64,000 nt of DNA, taken from contig NZ_JABBYG020000010.1 of the NCBI RefSeq assembly GCF_012935325.2, forward strand, positions 207,136-271,135. The letters are read 5' to 3'. How positions within the stretch are numbered: the first letter of the stretch is position 1; the number at the start of each line of letters is the position of its first letter. Below are positions 18,333 through 26,503 of the stretch, one piece after another. The stretch comes from Paenibacillus sp. PL91 (GTDB lineage Bacteria; Bacillota; Bacilli; Paenibacillales; Paenibacillaceae). The position numbers were made by a program, and so were the translations under genes. Below the pieces are notes generated by a model. It worked only from the letters and a program-made list of their open reading frames with translations, did no database searches and was not told the origin of the DNA.

Positions 18333-18380
18333 AAAAGCCATTCGATTGGAGCGATAGCGTTCCGAGCGTGTGGCTTTTTT
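18333..18380 (+). terminator. Terminator after the GH172 gene
   Basis: AAAAGCCA (18333-18340) pairs with TGGCTTTT (from 18371) and an inner stem GGAGCG/CGTTCC sits inside. Six T residues follow TGGC. Confidence 0.7.
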
Positions 18381-18434
18381 CGATAGGTTCCATAAGCTGG
18401 TCTAATTGGACTTTTGATGGGAAATGGTATATGA

Positions 18435-18473
18435 TTCTATCGACAAAATTGATAGAGTAATAGCTTTACTCTA
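18435..18473. promoter_or_regulatory. Overlapping palindromes before the SLH/GH18 gene
   Basis: TCTATC (18436-18441) pairs with GATAGA (18451-18456), and TAGAGTAA (18453-18460) pairs with TTACTCTA (18466-18473). The two stems share TAGA and cannot form together. They sit just upstream of the ribosome binding site and may be operators or a leader switch. Confidence 0.35.
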
Positions 18474-18490
18474 AAAGGGAGAGGGATGTA

Positions 18491-20113
18491 TTGAAGTTTA
18501 GGGGAAAAACGACGATGCTTATTGGAATCCTTATGCTGTTCATGATCGGAACGTCGTTGCAGGCGTTTGCTTATGATGCGCAATTGAAACTATATCGCGA
18601 TGTGCCGGAGAAGGATTGGGCAGCAGAATCCATTTACCGTTTAGTCGCTCTTGGCGTCGTATCCGGCTATGAGGACGGTACTTACCGGCCAAGTGCGGAG
18701 CTTACAAGAGAGGCATTCGTTAAGCTGCTGGTAGAATCGGTTAATCCAGTAATCGAGAAAGAGAAGACGTCTGCACTCTCGGACGTGGCGAAGGATCGCT
18801 GGTCGTACGGATCCATTAAGCTTGCTTATGACGCAGGATGGCTGGATTTGCTTGTCAAAGACGGCAAATTTAATCCAAGCCAAAGCATCAAGCGTGAGGA
18901 AGTTGCGGCATTAACCGCCTTCGCTTTGCTGCAGGGCAAAACCGCGGAGGAGAAAAAGCAGTGGCTCGAAGTGGACTGGCTTCCGGCACGCGAGCAAGCT
19001 GCCTTTGGCGATGTGGAGAAAATTGATCAAAAGCTCGCTCCTTATGTGCTGAGAACATACTCCGACGCTATTATGAAAGGCGACGATAAAGGCTTGTTCC
19101 TTCCGAAAAAGTCGTTAACTCGCCGCGAGGCAGCGTCGATTATCGATCGGATGATCGGCTTCCGAAATGACGGCCGCGAGCTTGACATATCCGCATTTTA
19201 TGCGGCCTCTGGACCTTACAAGAAGCATGAGCGTTTCGCTTCCGCGGATGAAATCATCTTCGATTGGGCGAAGCTGGACTATCAAGGAGCTGGCAAGGCA
19301 TCGGTAGCCCTGACGCCGCCGGCCGATTGGCAGCAGGCCATAACTGCGGCAGAGAACAGCCAATCCACAAAAACGCTAATGATTTTTGCAAATACAACAT
19401 TTCAAAAGCTTGGCGATTTTGTGATGGATGCTGAAGCTCGCCAAGCATTCGCTGTTTCTGTCGGGGAGGCCGTCGCCAATGCTTCGTACGGATTTGAGCG
19501 TGTAGCGATTGACTTTGAGGGCCTTGTGCCGGCATCCTATAAAGAGCCGCTCAATGAGCTGCTACGCGCGATCAAGGCGGAGCTTGGTGAAGCTGAGCTG
19601 ACGGTTGTCGTGCCGCCATCCTATTATTACGCGGGCTATGATTACAAGCAGATCGGCGAGCTTGCCGACCGGGTCGTCCTGATGGCTTATGAATTTACGC
19701 ATGAAGAAAGCGGACTGCCGTCTGCTCCGCTTACGCTGGTAGGCGACGCTGCGCGGGATGCGCTTAAGTATATTCCGGCGGACAAGCTGCTGCTTGGCAT
19801 ATCGAAGCAGGCAAACCAATGGACTACTGGCGCGGATGGCAAAGTAGAGTTTTTCCGGTCGCCAGCCATTGCCGCAGTCGAAAGCCGAATTGCGGAACCG
19901 GGGACAACATCAGTCATGCAGCTGCCTTATTTTTTGAATAAGGTGACTTTTACGGATACAAGAGGCTCGCACCTGATGTGGTACGAGAACGCGCAGAGCA
20001 TTCAAGCCAAAATGCGTTTGGCGAAGGAGCTGGGGCTGCGCGGGGTTGCCCTGTGGCAGATCAACCAGCTGACGGATGAAGATTGGACGATGATTTCTTC
20101 GTTTAATAAATAG
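18491..20113 (+). CDS. S-layer-homology protein with GH18-like catalytic domain
   Basis: A secreted, cell-wall-attached protein. TTG at 18491 follows AGGGAGAGGG. Residues 1-28 are a signal peptide ending in LQAFA. Three SLH repeats follow at about 32-215 (DVPEKDWAAESIYRL, DVAKDRWSYGSIKLA and a third ending in TRREAASIIDRM). These bind secondary wall polysaccharide. The C-terminal ~300 residues resemble the GH18 barrel seen in YaaH-like spore and wall hydrolases, with VAIDFEG placing Glu343 at the family acid position. Its substrate may be chitin-like or peptidoglycan-like. It is a single-gene unit with a terminator downstream. Confidence 0.82.
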   Translation: MKFRGKTTMLIGILMLFMIGTSLQAFAYDAQLKLYRDVPEKDWAAESIYRLVALGVVSGYEDGTYRPSAELTREAFVKLLVESVNPVIEKEKTSALSDVAKDRWSYGSIKLAYDAGWLDLLVKDGKFNPSQSIKREEVAALTAFALLQGKTAEEKKQWLEVDWLPAREQAAFGDVEKIDQKLAPYVLRTYSDAIMKGDDKGLFLPKKSLTRREAASIIDRMIGFRNDGRELDISAFYAASGPYKKHERFASADEIIFDWAKLDYQGAGKASVALTPPADWQQAITAAENSQSTKTLMIFANTTFQKLGDFVMDAEARQAFAVSVGEAVANASYGFERVAIDFEGLVPASYKEPLNELLRAIKAELGEAELTVVVPPSYYYAGYDYKQIGELADRVVLMAYEFTHEESGLPSAPLTLVGDAARDALKYIPADKLLLGISKQANQWTTGADGKVEFFRSPAIAAVESRIAEPGTTSVMQLPYFLNKVTFTDTRGSHLMWYENAQSIQAKMRLAKELGLRGVALWQINQLTDEDWTMISSFNK

Positions 20114-20122
20114 GATTTATAG

Positions 20123-20167
20123 AATAGGACGGAGCAGGATGTTATCTGCTCCGTCCTATTTTTTTGT
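20123..20167 (+). terminator. Strong intrinsic terminator after SLH/GH18 gene
   Basis: A perfect 15-bp stem pairs 20123-20137 with 20146-20160, has an 8-base loop and is followed by a T-run. Confidence 0.9.
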
Positions 20168-20174
20168 TGTGGTC

Positions 20175-20560
20175 ATGGCGCGGGCTGCGAGCTGGAATAA
20201 GTCTACTTTCTAGACGTATTCCTGCGACATTAGCTAGTTTGGCGGGAATAGATCTATTTTCTAGATCTATTTTCTCAGGAGCGGCGCGTAGAAGGGCAAT
20301 TGGCGGGCTATGAGCTGGAATAAGTCTACTTTCTAGACGTATTCCGGCGATATTAGCTAGTTTGGCGAGAATAGATCTATTTTCTAGATCTATTATCGCA
20401 GGTGTAGCGCGTAGAAGGGCAAGTGGCGGGCTGCGAGCTGGAATAAGTCTACTTTTTAGACGTATTCCTGCGAAGTTAGCTGGTTTGGCGGAAATAGATC
20501 TATTTTCTAGATCTATTTTCGCAGGAGCGGCGTGTAAAGGTGGGCTTGATCTATTTCCGC
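20175..20560 (+). repeat. Tandem 123-bp double-hairpin repeat array, locus 1 (three units)
   Basis: Three units repeat at exactly 123 bp. Each has hairpin A (AATAAGTCTA, 5-base loop, TAGACGTATT) at 20196-20220, 20319-20343 and 20442-20466. Each also has hairpin B (AATAGATCTA, TTTTC, TAGATCTATT) at 20247-20271, 20370-20394 and 20493-20517. A-to-B spacing is 51 bp in every unit. The linker carries a conserved TTAGCTAGTTTGGCG-like stretch. The array fills the gap between a terminator and the convergent AraC gene. Protein-like frames through it arise from the repeat. The same unit in the other orientation occurs at 44.3 and 63.8 kb. Confidence 0.95.
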
Positions 20561-20656
20561 GGCAGCAGCGCAGCTAGACTATCCTCTAATGGGACACTCC
20601 TTAGTTTTTTACCCTTCTATCTTAGATTCTTCCATCGTTTGTTTATGAAGGCGCTT

Positions 20657-21508
20657 TTATAATGAGGTTAGCGGATGCTGATGATTATAGGCAGCACGAT
20701 ATTCAGTTGGGGATAGGCTCGCCTCCTTACGGAAAAATTTCGTGAAATGATTCGTTTCCTTGAAGCCGGTTTGATCGGCGATTTCTTTAATGCTTAGCGA
20801 AGTCGTCGTTAAAAGCTGCTTGGCGCGATCGGTTCGTTTGCGGCTGACGTATTTAAGCGGCGGAACGCCAAAATGCTTTTTGAAATAGGAGCTAAAATAG
20901 TTGGGATGGAGATGGACGGCTTCCGCCATTTGATCGACGCTGATGCTCGTGTGAAGGCGGCTGTCCACATATTGCGCAATGACTCGCAAACGGTTCATTT
21001 CCTCTGTTCGGTGCTGAAGCACTCGAAGCGGAACCGACTCAAGGAAGCGGCTAACGATTTCAAGCAGCACCGCTTTCTCGCGGAGCCTGGCAACAATAGT
21101 CGTCTGCTCGTGCCAAGCGATCAGCTCTTGAAACAAATGAGTCATGTTGTCTATGTCTTCGATGTTGATGCAAAGAGGGACGCCAATCCACTGAAACAGG
21201 TCGAGGGGGCCCGCCAGAATGCTGAAATGGCACCAATATTTTAAGTAAGGACGATCATTTAAGGTTGAAAAGGATACTTTCGCATGTGCGGGCGTCAGAA
21301 AAAGTTGACCGGGCTTCGGATAATAATCAACATCGCCGATTCGAATCCAGCCCTCACCCTCGCAAATGAAATACAGCTTGTTGTACGCAGGAAAGGAGTT
21401 ATTTTCTCCCCAATGAAGCTGTACCTGCGTTTTATGCGCGATGAGCAACTGCAGCTGCAGCGATTGCAGCAAATCGGATAACGCTTGTTGTTCGCTTGTT
21501 CTGATCAC
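20657..21508 (-). CDS. AraC family transcriptional regulator
   Basis: A 283-residue regulator with an N-terminal cupin-like sensing domain (about 35-130, including GEGWIRIGDVDYYPKPGQLFLTP) and two C-terminal helix-turn-helix motifs (about 180-275, with VDQMAEAVHLHPNYFSSYFKKHFG and IKEIADQTGFKETNHFTKFFRKE). It starts with GTG at 21508 and is divergent from the GH95 gene across about 100 bases, so it is the likely local activator. There is no receiver domain, so it probably senses a sugar directly. Confidence 0.9.
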   Translation of the reverse strand: MIRTSEQQALSDLLQSLQLQLLIAHKTQVQLHWGENNSFPAYNKLYFICEGEGWIRIGDVDYYPKPGQLFLTPAHAKVSFSTLNDRPYLKYWCHFSILAGPLDLFQWIGVPLCINIEDIDNMTHLFQELIAWHEQTTIVARLREKAVLLEIVSRFLESVPLRVLQHRTEEMNRLRVIAQYVDSRLHTSISVDQMAEAVHLHPNYFSSYFKKHFGVPPLKYVSRKRTDRAKQLLTTTSLSIKEIADQTGFKETNHFTKFFRKEASLSPTEYRAAYNHQHPLTSL

Positions 21509-21611
21509 CTGCTAAGCACCGCCATCCGCTGTTTTTTAAAGAAGGATTATTAATATAGTAATGGATTGCTTCAGCAAATAATAGATTCGGCTATAAAAAG
21601 GAGAATAAAAG

Positions 21612-23936
21612 ATGACTCAGCAAACGGAAAATCGATTATGGTACAAGCAGGCGGCCACAGTATGGGAGGAGGCGCTGCCGGTTGGCAACGGAAAGCTGGG
21701 CGGCATGGTATTTGGAGACACGCACCGCGAGAGAATGGCGCTGAATGAAGATAGCGTATGGTATGGCGGGCCGCGTGACCGCAACAATCCAGATGCGCTG
21801 CTTCAACTCGATAACATTCGCAGCCTTCTAAAGGAAGGGCGTCTGCGCGAAGCACATTCCTTGTCGGCGATGGCTCTCTCCGGCGTTCCAGAAACGCAGC
21901 GCCATTATATGCCGCTTGGCGATTTGCAGCTGAACTTTCGCTATGCGAACGAGGGCGATGTGAAGGCATATACGAGAGAGCTGGATTTGTACAGCGGCAT
22001 TGCAACGGTCGCTTTTAGTCAAGGAGAGACGTCCTATCGTCGTGAAACGTTTGCGAGCTTTCCCGATGAGGCGCTTGTGACACATTTGACTGCGGATAAG
22101 CCGGGCAGCATCAGCTTCACAGCCCGCCTGCTGCGTGGGCGAAATCGTTATTACGACGAATTAGTGAAGGCTGACGGAAGCACGATTGTCATGTGCGGCG
22201 TATGCGGGGGTTCAGGCGGCTCGGATTTCCGGATGGCATTGCGCGCTGTAGCGGCAGGCGGCTCGTTGTCGATTATCGGCGAGCATCTCGTAGTAGAGGG
22301 AGCAGATAGCGTAACGCTGCTGCTAACAGCTGCTACGTCGTTCCGGCATGACGATCCGGAGTCCTATGTGGTGGGTACAATTGTCAATGCAGCGGCAGCT
22401 GGTTATGAGACGCTCAAGGCTCGCCATATTCAGGATTTTACCGCATTATCGGAGCGGGTGAAGCTTCGCCTATCCGATGATGGCGCTACAAGCGCTGCCT
22501 CTATGCCAACCGATGAGCGTCTTAAGCGGGTTCAATCGGGCCGGCCGGATGCGGGATTGACGGCGCTATACTATCAGTATGGCCGTTACCTGCTCATCTC
22601 GAGCAGCCGGCCAGGCTCGCTGCCTGCCAATTTGCAAGGTATTTGGAACGAGCAAATGCTGCCGCCTTGGGACAGTAAATATACGATCAATATTAATACG
22701 CAAATGAATTATTGGCCGGCTGAGGCGGGCAATCTGGCAGAATGCCATGAGCCGTTGTTCGATCTGCTGGAGAGGATGCGCGAGCCTGGCAGAGTAACGG
22801 CCCAAGCGATGTACGATTGCGGAGGCTTCGTTGCCCACCATAATACCGACATTTGGGGCGATACGGCTCCGCAGGACATCTATTTGCCGGCTTCCTATTG
22901 GACGATGGGGGCTGCATGGCTTTGCTTGCACTTATGGGAGCATTATGAATACGGGCTTGATGCAGCGTTTCTTGAACGGATCTATCCGACCTTGAAGGAG
23001 TCGGCGCAATTTTTCGTCGATTTCTTAAGAGAGACGGAGGAAGGCTTGCTCGTTGCCAATCCATCCGTATCACCGGAAAATACGTATATGCTTCCAAGCG
23101 GAGAATCGGGGACGCTTTGCATCGGAGCTTCCATGGACAGCCAAATTTTATATGAATTGTTCACGGCATGCGCCGAAGCAGCGAAAGTTCTTGGCATCGA
23201 GCCATCGGAGCAGCAGCATTGGGAGCAAATGCGAGCACGCTTGCCGGAGCCTGCTATCGGCAAATACGGGCAAATTCAGGAGTGGATGGACGATTACGAG
23301 GAAGCGGAGCCGGGACATCGCCATATCTCCCATTTGTTCGCCCTACATCCAGGCAGGCGCTTTACGGTTAGAGGTACGCCGGAATGGGCGGCTGCTGCCA
23401 GAGTAACGCTTGATCGCAGGCTGGCAAGCGGCGGCGGCCATACCGGCTGGAGCCGGGCTTGGATCATCAACTTCTGGGCAAGGCTGGAGGACGGCGAGAA
23501 AGCTTATGAAAATGTGCAAGCGCTGCTAGGCCACTCAACGCTTCCGAACCTGTTCGACAATCATCCCCCTTTCCAAATCGACGGCAATTTCGGCGGGACG
23601 GCAGGCATAACGGAAATGCTGCTTCAATGTCATGCAGGAAGCATCCACTTGCTGCCGGCATTGCCTGCGGCATGGGCAGATGGCGAAGTAACGGGCTTGC
23701 GCGCAAGAGGCGGCTTTGAGGTGGATATGCGCTGGTCGGCTGGGAAGCTGATAGAGGCTCGGATTCGCGCGAGTGCTGCTCATCTCTGCTCCGTACAAAC
23801 GAGCTGTCCGATAGTAGTCACAAATAACGGCAGTGAAGTGCAGAACATGAGCAGCGAACAAGGACTCCTTACTTGGATGGCAGAGGCGGGAGCCGAATAT
23901 GTGCTAGAGACGGTCGCTGCCATCCATAGCTCGTGA
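21612..23936 (+). CDS. GH95 family alpha-L-fucosidase / alpha-L-galactosidase
   Basis: A 774-residue family 95 enzyme that removes terminal alpha-L-fucose or alpha-L-galactose. The N-terminal beta-domain starts with LWYKQAATVWEEALPVGNGKLG, and the catalytic (alpha/alpha)6 barrel shows the family residues. These are the Asn pair Asn360/Asn362 in NINTQMNYWP, Glu489 in SPENTY and Asp657 in IDGNFGGTAGITEML, matching Asn421/Asn423, Glu566 and Asp766 of Bifidobacterium AfcA. No signal peptide is present, so it acts inside the cell. AAAGGAG lies 9 bases before the ATG. The divergent AraC gene is the likely regulator. No dedicated transporter is adjacent. Confidence 0.92.
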   Translation: MTQQTENRLWYKQAATVWEEALPVGNGKLGGMVFGDTHRERMALNEDSVWYGGPRDRNNPDALLQLDNIRSLLKEGRLREAHSLSAMALSGVPETQRHYMPLGDLQLNFRYANEGDVKAYTRELDLYSGIATVAFSQGETSYRRETFASFPDEALVTHLTADKPGSISFTARLLRGRNRYYDELVKADGSTIVMCGVCGGSGGSDFRMALRAVAAGGSLSIIGEHLVVEGADSVTLLLTAATSFRHDDPESYVVGTIVNAAAAGYETLKARHIQDFTALSERVKLRLSDDGATSAASMPTDERLKRVQSGRPDAGLTALYYQYGRYLLISSSRPGSLPANLQGIWNEQMLPPWDSKYTININTQMNYWPAEAGNLAECHEPLFDLLERMREPGRVTAQAMYDCGGFVAHHNTDIWGDTAPQDIYLPASYWTMGAAWLCLHLWEHYEYGLDAAFLERIYPTLKESAQFFVDFLRETEEGLLVANPSVSPENTYMLPSGESGTLCIGASMDSQILYELFTACAEAAKVLGIEPSEQQHWEQMRARLPEPAIGKYGQIQEWMDDYEEAEPGHRHISHLFALHPGRRFTVRGTPEWAAAARVTLDRRLASGGGHTGWSRAWIINFWARLEDGEKAYENVQALLGHSTLPNLFDNHPPFQIDGNFGGTAGITEMLLQCHAGSIHLLPALPAAWADGEVTGLRARGGFEVDMRWSAGKLIEARIRASAAHLCSVQTSCPIVVTNNGSEVQNMSSEQGLLTWMAEAGAEYVLETVAAIHSS

Positions 23937-23963
23937 ACTAACCGATCAAATTTCACCAAGCAG

Positions 23964-24004
23964 AAACCAGCCGTCACCAACCAAGTTGGATGGGCTGGTT
24001 TTGG
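23964..24004. terminator. Bidirectional terminator between GH95 and MocR genes
   Basis: AAACCAGCC (23964-23972) pairs with GGCTGGTTT (23993-24001), flanked by A-rich and T-rich sides, between convergent genes. Confidence 0.6.
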
Positions 24005-24005
24005 C

Positions 24006-25379
24006 TTAACCCCTTAATGCTCTCCCAATTCTGCGAACCCCCTCATCGATCTGTTGTTCATCCAAGTGGCCATAGCCGAGCAGCAGCCTGTTGTAAGGCA
24101 ATATAACTGCATATACCTCTTCTTCCTTTAGTCGATTGCCAAAATCGTCCGGCAGCGGGTAAACAAACTCCACTACAAGATGCAAGCCTGCCGCTTTGCC
24201 CATAACCCGAAATTCGACGCTGAGCTGATCGTTCAAGGCGACAACCAGATGCTCGCGCCTCTTTTTGTATAGCTTTTTCATTTTTAAAATATGGGCGTTT
24301 AAGTATCCCTTCGTCATAAAACGGATCAAGGCAAGCTGCTCGATGCTCGGCGTTTGGTAATCAGACAGCTTCTTAAGCTGTCTGCACGGCTCTACTAACG
24401 ACTCGGGAACGATCATATAGCCGATCCGCAGCGAGGGAAACATGATTTTGCTGAACGTACCGATGTAGATGACCTGCTCCGGGCATAGGCTTTGCAACGA
24501 ATGGAGGGGCGCTCCGTCATATCGGAATTCGCTGTCATAGTCGTCTTCAAGAATGTAGCTGCCGCAGCGGCGGGCGTACTCCACTAATTCAATCCGCCTT
24601 TGAATCGGTAAAATGCCCCCTAGCGGAAATTGATGGGAAGGGGTCGCATAAATACATGTTGGAGACATGCCTACCGGCAGCTTTTGCGATTGAAGACCCC
24701 AATCATCAACCGGTATTTCATGCAGCTTCGCGCCGGTGGAGGTCAAAATGTTTTTTAAATCCTCATTGGAAGGTTCCTCCGCAAAAACAGTATCCCCTGA
24801 TTGGAGCAGCAGCCTAACGATCAGCTGCAGCGCTTGCACGGCTCCGCTCGTAATGACGATATGCTCCGGCTTGCTGATCACCCCTCTTATTCTCCTCAAA
24901 TGCTTGGCCAACAAGCTTCGCAGCTCGTAATTTCCAGAAGGATCGCCATAGGCAAGCTCAGAGCTAGAGGAATTCATGCACACGCTTTGCAAAATGGAGC
25001 CCCATTGCTTCATCGGGAATAGATCCAGAGCCGGTAAACCGGTGCGAAACGAAATGCCAGCCAGCTCCGATGATTTCAACGCTGCGGGCGCAGCAGGAGG
25101 TTCTCCATCAGGCGCTGCCGACGTGTAGCCAGCAAGGCAAGCGCCCTCCGCTACAAAAGTGCCCGAACCCGAGCGGCCTGTAATATACCCCTCGGCCAGC
25201 AGCAGCTCGTAAGCCTCCAGGATCACATTGCGCGAGACATTAAGCTGCTCTGCCAGCTCCCGAGTAGAGGGAAGCTTGCTGCCAGCATGCAGCTGACCGG
25301 CAAGAACAGCACCTTGAAGGGCATCGAACACTTGACGAAACATGGGCACACTAGCGTGCTTATCAATAGAAAACCACAA
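24006..25379 (-). CDS. MocR/PdxR-family regulator (GntR helix-turn-helix plus aminotransferase-like domain)
   Basis: A 457-residue regulator with an N-terminal GntR winged helix (about 10-75, SKLPSTRELAEQLNVSRNVILEAYELL) and a fold-type-I aminotransferase-like domain. ILEDDYDSEF contains the Asp that contacts the pyridine nitrogen, and GTFSKIMFP carries the PLP lysine Lys311. The start is TTG at 25379, with AGGAGG upstream. It is divergent from an EamA-family transporter, a frequent arrangement in which MocR proteins regulate the transporter in response to PLP or an amino compound. It may also control pyridoxal synthesis genes elsewhere. Confidence 0.9.
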   Translation of the reverse strand: MWFSIDKHASVPMFRQVFDALQGAVLAGQLHAGSKLPSTRELAEQLNVSRNVILEAYELLLAEGYITGRSGSGTFVAEGACLAGYTSAAPDGEPPAAPAALKSSELAGISFRTGLPALDLFPMKQWGSILQSVCMNSSSSELAYGDPSGNYELRSLLAKHLRRIRGVISKPEHIVITSGAVQALQLIVRLLLQSGDTVFAEEPSNEDLKNILTSTGAKLHEIPVDDWGLQSQKLPVGMSPTCIYATPSHQFPLGGILPIQRRIELVEYARRCGSYILEDDYDSEFRYDGAPLHSLQSLCPEQVIYIGTFSKIMFPSLRIGYMIVPESLVEPCRQLKKLSDYQTPSIEQLALIRFMTKGYLNAHILKMKKLYKKRREHLVVALNDQLSVEFRVMGKAAGLHLVVEFVYPLPDDFGNRLKEEEVYAVILPYNRLLLGYGHLDEQQIDEGVRRIGRALRG

Positions 25380-25496
25380 ATGGTCCAGTCCTCCTCATAA
25401 AGCGGTACTCTCAAATAGGCTGTGTAATGGCACTACAACAAACCAATTCCCCTTTGCTACAGTATATAGGAACCAAAAGAAGAGGGGTTGTTGAAT

Positions 25497-26429
25497 TTGA
25501 ATCATTCTCGTATATTTGCTTATTTCGAGCTTGCCATTGCATCTATTCTCGTCGGAAGCTCCGTTGTGGTCGGCAAAATAACAACGATGCAGATGCCCGT
25601 CTTTCTGTCTCAGACGATAAGCCTCTCGGTTGCCTTGCTGCTGTTGATTCCTATCTTATTGCTAAAAAGCGGCGGTCCGATTCTAGTGGGGAGAAAGGAT
25701 TTATTTGTTCTCTTATTGCAAGCGTTTCTTGGCATGTTCATGTTCCGCGTGCTTATGCTGTATGGCTTGCGAACAGCGCATGCTGCGGAAGCCGGCATCG
25801 TGACCAGCTTAACTCCGGCAATCGTAGCATTTCTTTCGGTTATATTCTTGAAGGAGCTGTTAACGATACGTCTCAAAATAGGCATCTTGTGCTCGCTGCT
25901 AGGCATATTGAGCATGCAGGTGCCCGGCTGGCTGCTGCCATCCTCCGAGATACAGCCGCAAGGGTTATACATTGGACTTTTACTCCTATTAGGCGCCGTA
26001 AGCGGGGAAGCGATGCTTACCATCCTGCGCAAAATGACAACAAGCAACGTATCCTCCTTGCTCGGCACGACTTACGTGACTTTATTTTCGTTTTTGATGT
26101 TTTTGCCTTTTTCCTTTGCCGAGGCATTAACCTATGATTTTGGCCAGCTAAGCTTAGAGGACATCGGGCTTCTGCTATACTATGGCATTTTCGTAACAGC
26201 AATTGCTTATATTTTATGGTTTCGCGGCGTCTCCAAGGTGTCCGCTGCAACGGCAGCCGTTTATACGAGCTGCATTCCCGTAAGCACGCTGCTGCTCTCT
26301 TATGCAGTGCTGCACGAGCCGTTCTCATGGACGCATGTCGCAGGCGGCGCTTTTGTTTTTTTAGGCATATGGCAAGTGTCTAGAAGCACAAAAGATGATG
26401 GCGTACAGAGGTCGAATTCGTTGTTTTGA
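25497..26429 (+). CDS. EamA/DMT-superfamily transporter
   Basis: An integral membrane metabolite exporter with about ten transmembrane helices in two EamA repeats. The second repeat ends with VYTSCIPVSTLLLSYAVLHEPFSWTHVAGGAFVFLGI, a typical family signature. Three TTG codons (25488, 25491, 25497) are possible starts; 25497 is preferred because AGAGGGG at 25481-25487 leaves a 9-base spacing. It is divergent from the MocR-type regulator and probably controlled by it. The substrate cannot be read from sequence; amino acids or related amines are usual. Confidence 0.88.
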   Translation: MNHSRIFAYFELAIASILVGSSVVVGKITTMQMPVFLSQTISLSVALLLLIPILLLKSGGPILVGRKDLFVLLLQAFLGMFMFRVLMLYGLRTAHAAEAGIVTSLTPAIVAFLSVIFLKELLTIRLKIGILCSLLGILSMQVPGWLLPSSEIQPQGLYIGLLLLLGAVSGEAMLTILRKMTTSNVSSLLGTTYVTLFSFLMFLPFSFAEALTYDFGQLSLEDIGLLLYYGIFVTAIAYILWFRGVSKVSAATAAVYTSCIPVSTLLLSYAVLHEPFSWTHVAGGAFVFLGIWQVSRSTKDDGVQRSNSLF

Positions 26430-26503
26430 AAGCTCCATTGTTTCATACCACATAGATATGGGATAATTACTCACGTAACGATCATCAGGAATGGAGCTTG
26501 TTT

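Noticed and set aside
20196..20517. The hairpins as ordinary terminators
   Set aside because: None is followed by a T-run, and separate intrinsic terminators already lie upstream.
20175..20560. CRISPR array
   Set aside because: The units are near-identical along their whole length, with no unique spacers, and no cas gene is present.
20362..20577. 71-codon frame with repeated IDLFSRSI peptide
   Set aside because: It is a translation of the repeat array at locus 1, and the hairpins explain the sequence better than coding.
25427..26137. 236-codon plus-strand frame
   Set aside because: It overlaps the EamA transporter in another frame; the transporter frame has clear membrane helices and the better start site.
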